Source: Streptosporangium saharense (lineage in GTDB: Bacteria > Actinomycetota > Actinomycetes > Streptosporangiales > Streptosporangiaceae). Taken from it: a DNA stretch of 64,000 nt. The notes below the pieces were generated by a model. It was not told the DNA's origin. It searched no databases and saw only the letters and a list, made by a program, of their open reading frames with translations. Both the position numbers and the translations under genes were made by a program. Location: NCBI RefSeq assembly GCF_014203715.1, contig NZ_JACHJP010000003.1:594186-658185 (forward strand). The letters run 5' to 3'. The stretch's first letter is position 1. Every line of letters begins with the position of its first letter. Positions 58,604 to 64,000 of the stretch are shown one piece after another.

Positions 58604-59109
58604 GGTCTCTCCAGTCGGACGACCGAGGCGCGCGCCGGATTACGCTCGCCGCATGTGGCTCCCTGTGAGCTCACTCGTTGCCGTCGCCATCCGACGATCC
58701 TAGAACACCTGTTATTTCGGCATTCCTGGATTTTTGGTGTTATAGCTGGTCGTGACTTCCCCAGGTCAGCGGGATCATGGGGGTGGCGCCGTACGAGGAG
58801 TGTGATTCCCGCCACTTCACGCGGGTGGGCCGGGAGGCGCGCGGATCGCTGTTCGCCCAGGTCCGGAGGGTTATCCGGATGTTCACCCGATTGTCGGGCG
58901 CCGTTCTTCCGGTCGTGTGTGACGAGAAACTCCGGCGTCTCACCATCGTGATGGCCTGTTGATCTTGGCGGCAATTATTTGTTCACGTTTTAGAAAGCTA
59001 AAGTTAATTAGGAAGTTGGATAGTCCGATATTTCCGGATGCGGGAGATTGGGGTCGTCCCCGGCTCCCTCCGGAGGACCAGGGCCCCCGCCCCGGTCACA
59101 CCTTCCGGA
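58604..59109. other. 506-bp gap without a convincing gene
   Basis: Between the Pls gene start and the end of the SsuD-like gene. It holds the Pls promoter, an A+T-rich part (about 58680-58740 and 58965-59035) with no long frame, and a short GGGG/CCCC hairpin near 59050-59061 after the monooxygenase stop. Two overlapping short frames exist (58777-58962 plus, 58740-58946 minus), neither with a ribosome binding site or a recognised domain; the minus frame vaguely recalls DUF397 (VKWRESHSSYGATP) but is not convincing. Confidence 0.6.
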
Positions 59110-60261
59110 CTACCGTACGGCGGCGCCACGCAGCAGCGGCAGGACGTGGGCGCCGACCCGGTACGCCTCCTCCAGGTGGGGCACCCCACCCAGGACGAAC
59201 GCCTCGGCGCCGAGCGCGATCAGCTCGTCGAGCCGCGCCGCCACCTGCCGGTAGTCGCCGACCAGGCCGAAGGCGGGACCCGCGCGCAGCACGTGGAACC
59301 CGCCCCACACGTTGGGCGAGATCTCCAGCGCGCGGTAACCGCCCCGCGAGCCGTTCCCGCCCGAGCCCAGGTCCTGGCCCCGCTGCCAGCCGACGGAGTC
59401 GCCCAGCCCGACATAGGCCGGGGTCGCGGCGGGACCGGGCCGCACCCAGCCGCGCTCGACCTCCTGCCAGGCCTCCTCCTCGGTCTCCCTGGCCAGTACG
59501 TCGAGCCGTACGGCGAACCTCGGGGACCTGCCGATGCCCGCGCTGTGCTCACGCACCTGCTCGAACTTGGCGGTCAGCGAGGACAGGGGCTCCAGCCAGG
59601 ACAGGTAGTAGTCGGCGTGCCTGCCCGCCGCGGCGATGGCCGCCTTCGACGAGCCGGTGAAGAAGACCTCGGGGAACGGCTGCCCGGCCAGCGCCGGGGG
59701 CAGGCCGCCGCCCCGCACCCGGTAGAAACGGCCCTCGTGGTCGTAGGAGTGGTCGGTGGCGTACCAGACCCCCCTGAGCACGTCGAGGAACTCCGAAGTG
59801 CGGACATACCGGTCGTCGTGCTCGACCTTGTCGCCCCACCACAGCTGCTGTGGGCCGCCACCGCCCGAGATGACGTTGTAGACAGTCCGCCCACCGGTGG
59901 CCAGCTGCAGGCTCGCCGTCATCCGCGCCGCCTGCACCGGATGCAGGAACCCCGGCTGGAAGGCGATCATGAACCGGTAGGTGCTGGTCTCCCGCGCGAG
60001 CGCCGCCGCCGCGGCCCACGGGTCGTCGGTGTGCGGGAAGGAGGGCAGCAGCGCCCCGACGAAACCGGACGCCTCGGTGGCCTTGGCCACCTCCGCCAGA
60101 TAGTCGACGTGACTGTAGCCGTCGAGCTTGCCGTTCCTGAGGCCGGGCGCCAGCCCGCCGACCGCGCCGGGGGTGAAACCGCCCCGGCTCACGATCCCCT
60201 TCCTGCGCAGCGACGGCTGGTCGCCCTCCATGGCCATTCGCCAGTAGAAGTCAACCGGCAT
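59110..60261 (-). CDS. SsuD-like LLM-class flavin-dependent monooxygenase
   Basis: 383 residues from the ATG at 60261 with AAGGAG at good spacing. Luciferase-like TIM barrel with features of alkanesulfonate monooxygenase: FRFMIAFQPG-like STYRFMIAFQPGFLHPVQ, RTVYNVISGGG, VGDYRQVAARLDELIALGAE and the C-terminal PHLEEAYRVGAHVLPLL. It would use reduced flavin to cleave a C-S bond or oxidise a related substrate. It overlaps the upstream paralogue by 11 bp. No ssuE, ssuABC or flavin reductase genes are next to it. Confidence 0.9.
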   Translation of the reverse strand: MPVDFYWRMAMEGDQPSLRRKGIVSRGGFTPGAVGGLAPGLRNGKLDGYSHVDYLAEVAKATEASGFVGALLPSFPHTDDPWAAAAALARETSTYRFMIAFQPGFLHPVQAARMTASLQLATGGRTVYNVISGGGGPQQLWWGDKVEHDDRYVRTSEFLDVLRGVWYATDHSYDHEGRFYRVRGGGLPPALAGQPFPEVFFTGSSKAAIAAAGRHADYYLSWLEPLSSLTAKFEQVREHSAGIGRSPRFAVRLDVLARETEEEAWQEVERGWVRPGPAATPAYVGLGDSVGWQRGQDLGSGGNGSRGGYRALEISPNVWGGFHVLRAGPAFGLVGDYRQVAARLDELIALGAEAFVLGGVPHLEEAYRVGAHVLPLLRGAAVR

Positions 60262-61249
60262 TATGGATCTCCTTAGCCAACAGCGGGAGCAGGTGTTCTC
60301 CCAGCCGGTAGGTCTCCTCCAGGTGCGGCTCGACCTCCAGGAAGAACGCGGAGACGCCCCTGTCGAGGTAACCGCGGATCGCCGCGGCGACGTTCTCGTA
60401 GGATCCGACCAGACCTGGCCTCCCGAAGCCGTGCCACAGCCTGGTCGCGCGCTCGGGCTCGGGGAAGGTCTCGCGCGCCCCCGAGCGCAGCAACCACAGC
60501 CGCAGGGCGTCCCTGCGCGCCTCGTCGTCGTCCTCCCTGGCCAGCAACGGCAGGCGCAGGCCGTACGCCGGACTGCGTCCCATCTGGGCGGCCAGCGCTC
60601 CCAGCTCGGCGATCGCAGCGTCGAGGTCGTCCTCGGGGCCGAAGACGTGCAGGTCGGCATGGCGGGCCGACAGCGCCATCGCGTCGGCGGAGGTGCCGGA
60701 GAGCTGGACGCGGGGGAAGGCCCGCCCGGAGAGCGGGAACAGCAGCCCCCCGCCGAGCACCTCGTAGAACCGCCCGGCGAAGCCGTAGTCCTCCTCGTGC
60801 CAGACCCCTCTGGCCACGGTGAGGAACTCCTCGGCGCGGGCGTAGCGTTCCGCGCCCTCGACGAAGTCGCCCTGGGACCGGGCCACCCGGGGGTCGAGGT
60901 CGACGGCCAGCCGCCAGTCGAGGCGGTCGCCGGAGAAGCGCTGCAGCGAGGCCGACAGCTTGGCCGCGTACACCGGCGTCGCGATCCCCGCGTGGAACTC
61001 CGCCGCGACCCGCATGTGCCGGGAACCGCGCAGCAGCCCTCCCGCCACGATCAGCGAGTCCTGCCCCGCCGGGTCGAAGGGCGCCAGCACCCCGCCCATC
61101 CCGGCCAGCTCGGCCGCCCTGCCGATCCTGGCCAGCCGCTCGTACGGCCCCGCCGCGCCGGGCCGTACATCGGTGACGAACCCCGGCAACGCGGGGAACA
61201 CGCTCGCGCCGTCCTCGACGGGCAGGGTCAGATGGAACTCCGGTCTCAC
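60251..61249 (-). CDS. SsuD-like LLM-class flavin-dependent monooxygenase, second copy
   Basis: 332 residues, about 50 shorter than the downstream copy and more divergent: LIVAGGLLRGSRHMRVAAEFH, DFVEGAERYARAEEF, and VGSYENVAAAIRGYLDRGVSAF. GTG start at 61249. A 32-codon leader ORF ends in the same GTGA, so translation is coupled. The two may be alternative monooxygenases or a two-component pair. Confidence 0.88.
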   Translation of the reverse strand: MRPEFHLTLPVEDGASVFPALPGFVTDVRPGAAGPYERLARIGRAAELAGMGGVLAPFDPAGQDSLIVAGGLLRGSRHMRVAAEFHAGIATPVYAAKLSASLQRFSGDRLDWRLAVDLDPRVARSQGDFVEGAERYARAEEFLTVARGVWHEEDYGFAGRFYEVLGGGLLFPLSGRAFPRVQLSGTSADAMALSARHADLHVFGPEDDLDAAIAELGALAAQMGRSPAYGLRLPLLAREDDDEARRDALRLWLLRSGARETFPEPERATRLWHGFGRPGLVGSYENVAAAIRGYLDRGVSAFFLEVEPHLEETYRLGEHLLPLLAKEIHNAG

Positions 61250-61344
61250 GGGCGAGCCCCCCGCTGAATCGCCACAGAAAACCTCAGAACGGTAAGAGGG
61301 GACGTAGGCGCATCACTCCGGTGCACACCGGAACGAACAGTCAT
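61246..61344 (-). CDS. 32-residue leader peptide coupled to the monooxygenase operon
   Basis: ATG at 61344, with AGAAAGGA upstream, 33 codons including stop. The peptide begins MTVRSGVHRSDAPTSPL, is basic, has no Cys or internal Met, and ends RGARP. Its TGA overlaps the GTG of the monooxygenase gene by 4 bp, so the two are translated in a linked manner. The DNA upstream holds an imperfect inverted repeat (GGACT ... AGTCC). Short leader ORFs precede many actinomycete sulfur-metabolism operons; the control principle here is unknown. Confidence 0.6.
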   Translation of the reverse strand: MTVRSGVHRSDAPTSPLTVLRFSVAIQRGARP

Positions 61345-61801
61345 CGAAATCCTTTCTGCGTAGGGACTTCAGGCTTCAGTCCTGCGGAAACGTGTTTCGG
61401 CGCTGCGTCCGACGAGGAGGGCTCACTTTTCCCACCGCCGGACAGGGGTCCCCAGACAGCGATCGTAAGATAAAAACCCTCAAAATCCATGAAGCACCCG
61501 ATATTTCCCGTCAAGTTGGCGGTTGCGAGATTTCAGACCCCTCCGCCGCTTGTCGATCCTGGCCCCTGCCCTGCGCCGCCGTGGCGTCGGTCCGCTCGAC
61601 GGCCCCTCCGCCAGGCGCGCTCCGCGGCAGGGCGCTCGTTCTGCGGGCTTTACGGACAGGACAAAACCAGCTTTCTCAACCGCCAGTCCTGCCGTGGGCC
61701 ACGGGGTCGCGGTCTGGTTCCTACAGTCGAGGCGATCCCGTCAGGCGAATACGTCTGGATATTGTCAGATCACCGCTAAGGGAATTCGTGAGGCTTGTGA
61801 G
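61345..61801. other. 457-bp gap with divergent promoters
   Basis: Lies between the leader ORF (minus) and the mini-ORF (plus). It must hold the promoter of the monooxygenase operon and of the hydrolase. TATTGT at 61760-61765 could be a -10 for the plus side. About 61440-61530 is A+T-rich. No recognisable gene, hairpin or repeat is seen. Confidence 0.55.
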
Positions 61802-61867
61802 ATGAATTTCCAGTTTCGCGACTTCAGGGGCAAGCTTGATCTTCGTGGGACCCCTATGGGACTCTGA
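61802..61867 (+). other. 21-residue mini-ORF in frame with the hydrolase
   Basis: An ATG at 61802 opens the sequence MNFQFRDFRGKLDLRGTPM plus two residues and stops at TGA 61865-61867. It is in the same frame as the hydrolase, whose GTG comes 6 nt after this stop. It may be a leader peptide or a remnant of an N-terminal extension removed by the stop; its ribosome binding site is weak. Confidence 0.35.
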
Positions 61868-61873
61868 CGCACT

Positions 61874-63835
61874 GTGGCGGGGAATGCGACGGGGGAGTTG
61901 GAAGCCGCGTTGTCGCGGGTCGTACGGCTGGGAGCGGACCACGCCTCGATGCTCGACGCGTGCGCGCGATGCATGGCCGCGCACGCATGGGTCGGCGGCG
62001 GCGCTCCGAAGTTCAACGAAGCGCTCGCCACCCGGCGTACGGCCCTCCAGGCGGCCTTCGCGGAGGCGGCCCAGGAAATAGCCCAGCGGATCAGGCGGCT
62101 CGGCGGGCAGGCGCACGTCCCCTCCTTCTCGACCTCGATCAGTGTGATGGCCCCCGTGCCAGGAGCGTTCTCCGGAATGGACATCGCCGCCATGACCCGC
62201 ATGGTGGCCGACCTCCAGCGAGCCGGACAGGAACTGCCCCGCGCGGGGCAACGGCTCGGCGCCGAACTGTCCGCGCTCTGCGTTTCCTCCCCCTCGGTGC
62301 GGCAGGTTCTCGACACCGGTGCCTGGGCGGACGAACAGGCACGCGATCTGCGCCAGCGGCTGACCACGATCCAGCAGACACACGACGTCGGTACGGCCAG
62401 CAAGGCGACGGCCGCCTTCGGCCTCTTCGGCGGGCACGCTCCCGCCTCGGGCGAGATCAACAGACTGACGACCGCCGCCGGGAAGGGGGACGTCACGGCG
62501 CTGAAGACGCTGAAGGACCTGCAGGACACGGGAGAGGACGCGACCCTGGCCGGCAGGCTCACCGTGTGGTGGCGCGAGCTGGACAAGACCGCCCAGGACC
62601 AGTTGATCGCCACCTCCCCAGGCCTGCTCGGCGCCCTGAACGGCCTCCCCGCCACGGTCCGCGACCAGGCCAACCGCAAACACCTGGCCGACCAGAAGGC
62701 CACACTCGGTCCGGAGCTGGAGCGGTTGCGTGCATCGTCAGCGGAGCTGAAGAAAACGCTGAAAAGCCTGGTGGAACAGGAGGGCTCAACGCGCGATCCG
62801 CGCCAGATATCCGCCAACCCTGTGCAGAGAGCACAGGCGCTACAGGCCCTCGGGAAGAATGCCGCAGCTATCAAGGACCTGGAGCTGAAACTGCGGCAGG
62901 TCACATCCGTGGAGAAAAGCCTGGCACTCGGCGGTCAGAACGGCCGCCCTCCTGCCATGCTGCTGCAACTGGAGCTGGGCGGCCTCGGGAAGACCGCCGT
63001 ATCGTTTGGGAACCCCGACGAGGCGGACAACATAGCCGTATACGTCCCCGGAACCGGAACCAAGCTGGATGGTTTCGGGGATTCCAATTCCGATGCCCAC
63101 CGTGCGGCCGTCACCTGGGACCAGGCGAACGAGTTCCGGAGAGATAAGAAGACAGCTTCCATAGCCTGGCTCGGTTATGCGGCGCCACAGTGGGAGAGTT
63201 TTCTGGAGATGGAAGGAACGCCCGCTCTGGATTTCGCCGCCACCAATGGTGCTCCGCTTCTTGCCAGTTTCACCGATGGTCTTCGAGCTTCTCACGACGC
63301 CGCATCCGGCGTCCGTTTCACTGTTCTGGGTCACAGTTATGGGTCGACGACGGTCGGTGCGGCGGCTCAGAAGCGTCCGGGGGCTTTTGCGGACCAATTG
63401 ATTTTCGTAGGGAGTCCTGGAGTGACCGCCAAGGAGGTAAAAGATCTGAAGGTAGGTTCGGTGTGGGTAGGGGAGGCTCCTAATGATCCTGTTGGCGATA
63501 TCGGATCCGTTGTTCCTGCCCTGGGGCCCGACCCCAGCTCCGGTGTCTTCGGTGCTCAGACTTTCTACGTTCCGGACAGCGGAGACTCCGTTGTCAGTTT
63601 TAAGGGGCACTCCAGTTACTGGGGCGACAACTCCAAGTCGCTGAGTAATATTGCTCACATAATAAATGGTGATTATGGTTCTGTGATTCTTCACGCCGAG
63701 CCGTTCCCGAGTTCGACGGTTACTCCGCCGCCCCCTACCGGTCCGCCCTCTTTGTCGCTGAAAGGATCCAGTGCGTTGCCCACAGAGAGGCCATCGCCTC
63801 ATCCGCAGCCTTCACCCGTACCGGCTGGGGAGTGA
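61874..63835 (+). CDS. alpha/beta hydrolase (DUF1023 type) with N-terminal helical domain
   Basis: 653 residues if the GTG at 61874 is the start (no clear ribosome binding site; uncertain). Residues 1-330 are helical, with WXG/LXG-like segments (for example ALATRRTALQAAFAEAAQEI, LERLRASSAELKKTLKSLVE), typical of secreted actinomycete proteins exported by ESX-like systems. From about 390 an alpha/beta hydrolase follows: IAVYVPGTGTKLDGF, VTWDQANEFRR, the nucleophile elbow GHSYGS, and FKGHSSYWGD with the catalytic His. The tail is Pro/Ser-rich. Third-base GC falls sharply in the C-terminal half. A lipoprotein gene is coupled downstream. Confidence 0.8.
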   Translation: MAGNATGELEAALSRVVRLGADHASMLDACARCMAAHAWVGGGAPKFNEALATRRTALQAAFAEAAQEIAQRIRRLGGQAHVPSFSTSISVMAPVPGAFSGMDIAAMTRMVADLQRAGQELPRAGQRLGAELSALCVSSPSVRQVLDTGAWADEQARDLRQRLTTIQQTHDVGTASKATAAFGLFGGHAPASGEINRLTTAAGKGDVTALKTLKDLQDTGEDATLAGRLTVWWRELDKTAQDQLIATSPGLLGALNGLPATVRDQANRKHLADQKATLGPELERLRASSAELKKTLKSLVEQEGSTRDPRQISANPVQRAQALQALGKNAAAIKDLELKLRQVTSVEKSLALGGQNGRPPAMLLQLELGGLGKTAVSFGNPDEADNIAVYVPGTGTKLDGFGDSNSDAHRAAVTWDQANEFRRDKKTASIAWLGYAAPQWESFLEMEGTPALDFAATNGAPLLASFTDGLRASHDAASGVRFTVLGHSYGSTTVGAAAQKRPGAFADQLIFVGSPGVTAKEVKDLKVGSVWVGEAPNDPVGDIGSVVPALGPDPSSGVFGAQTFYVPDSGDSVVSFKGHSSYWGDNSKSLSNIAHIINGDYGSVILHAEPFPSSTVTPPPPTGPPSLSLKGSSALPTERPSPHPQPSPVPAGE

Positions 63836-63836
63836 G

Positions 63837-64000
63837 ATGCTGCGTCCTGCTTTGGCAATCATGGCTATCGTCATTCTTGTTTCCGGCTGCACCGGGGAAG
63901 GTAACGTGAGCGGTCCCACGATCACCCAGGAACAGGCGTTAGGGCGAGTTGAGCAGCTCATCAAGGAGACGGCCAGCATCATAACCCCCAAGCCTCGGCT
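63837..64000 (+). CDS. lipoprotein, 3' end outside window
   Basis: ATG at 63837, one base after the hydrolase stop, with GGGGAG upstream inside that gene. The first 54 codons are visible. Signal peptide with lipobox LVSGC, then a linker (TGEGNVSGPTITQEQALG) and a helix with VEQLIKETASII. Low third-base GC, like the end of the hydrolase. Close coupling suggests it acts with the hydrolase, for instance as its immunity or anchor protein; this is inference. Confidence 0.75.
   Translation, partial: MLRPALAIMAIVILVSGCTGEGNVSGPTITQEQALGRVEQLIKETASIITPKPR

Noticed and set aside
58740..58946. DUF397-like small gene on the minus strand
   Set aside because: Only a short weak likeness (VKWRESHSSYGATP) and no ribosome binding site; the rest does not follow the family. 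Left as a non-coding gap.
1..64000. CRISPR arrays, insertion sequences, prophage or plasmid-type genes
   Set aside because: No direct-repeat arrays with spacers, no transposase, integrase, capsid or replication genes were found on either strand.

Overview
The window is high-GC DNA with the start-codon, ribosome-binding-site and promoter habits of an actinomycete: many GTG starts, 4-bp GTGA gene overlaps, and TANNNT -10 boxes placed 6-9 bases before start codons, which implies leaderless transcripts. Gene content (ADP-glucose pyrophosphorylase divergent from a maltose-1-phosphate-type glycogen synthase, a WS/DGAT acyltransferase, a PPOX F420/flavin-type protein, PolX with a PHP domain, mctBC-like DUF485-symporter pairs) also fits Actinobacteria. 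A filamentous Streptosporangiales-type genus is a reasonable guess, but nothing here proves the genus. No insertion sequences, integrases or CRISPR arrays are seen.

Layout. 1-4.1 kb: partial DUF3618 protein, a secreted protein, TenA, HIT protein, an SDR and its divergent TetR regulator. 4.1-11.8 kb: a LytS/LytTR two-component pair translationally linked to a small membrane protein and a sodium/solute symporter; then a 46-residue peptide gene plus a YcaO gene, which looks like a compact, apparently undescribed RiPP locus; then a DUF485-ActP acetate symporter pair behind a CRP-like site. 11.8-21.6 kb: two aldo/keto reductases, TetR, WS/DGAT, PolX, a PaaK-like adenylate-forming enzyme, a PPOX protein and a DUF4142 protein. 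21.2-23.7 kb: an accessory-looking patch with small secreted proteins, an XRE/TPR regulator and an unknown small gene. 24-31.6 kb: MOSC, metallo-hydrolase, GCS2 ligase, pyroglutamyl peptidase, DCC protein and acyl-CoA dehydrogenase.

31.7-32.2 kb: a tRNA operon Gly-Cys-Gly-Val. 32.2-38.7 kb: cell-wall amidase, then glmS behind a small gene whose promoter carries a dre-like (DasR/NagR) palindrome, an orphan Bug-type binding lipoprotein and an MscS channel. 38.7-48.8 kb: a beta-helix membrane protein, enoyl-CoA hydratase, VOC protein, a TetR gene with a perfect 20-bp palindrome at its start, a heptad-repeat coiled-coil protein, glgC/glgM, and PgeF, CbiX-like, GNAT and Lrp-type genes. 49-54.7 kb: LysR with a divergent DapA-like enzyme, Nei-type DNA glycosylase, DUF2809 protein, ECF sigma factor and an M1 peptidase. 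54.8-58.6 kb: a 1272-residue Pls/PosA-type nonribosomal peptide synthetase next to that peptidase. 59.1-61.3 kb: two overlapping SsuD-like monooxygenases behind a coupled short leader ORF. 61.8-64 kb: an alpha/beta hydrolase whose 3' half has much lower GC at third codon positions, followed by a lipoprotein cut by the window edge.

The best candidates for new biology are the YcaO/peptide pair (8.1-9.6 kb), the hydrolase/lipoprotein pair at the right edge, the Pls-type synthetase with its peptidase, and the coupled leader ORF of the monooxygenase operon.
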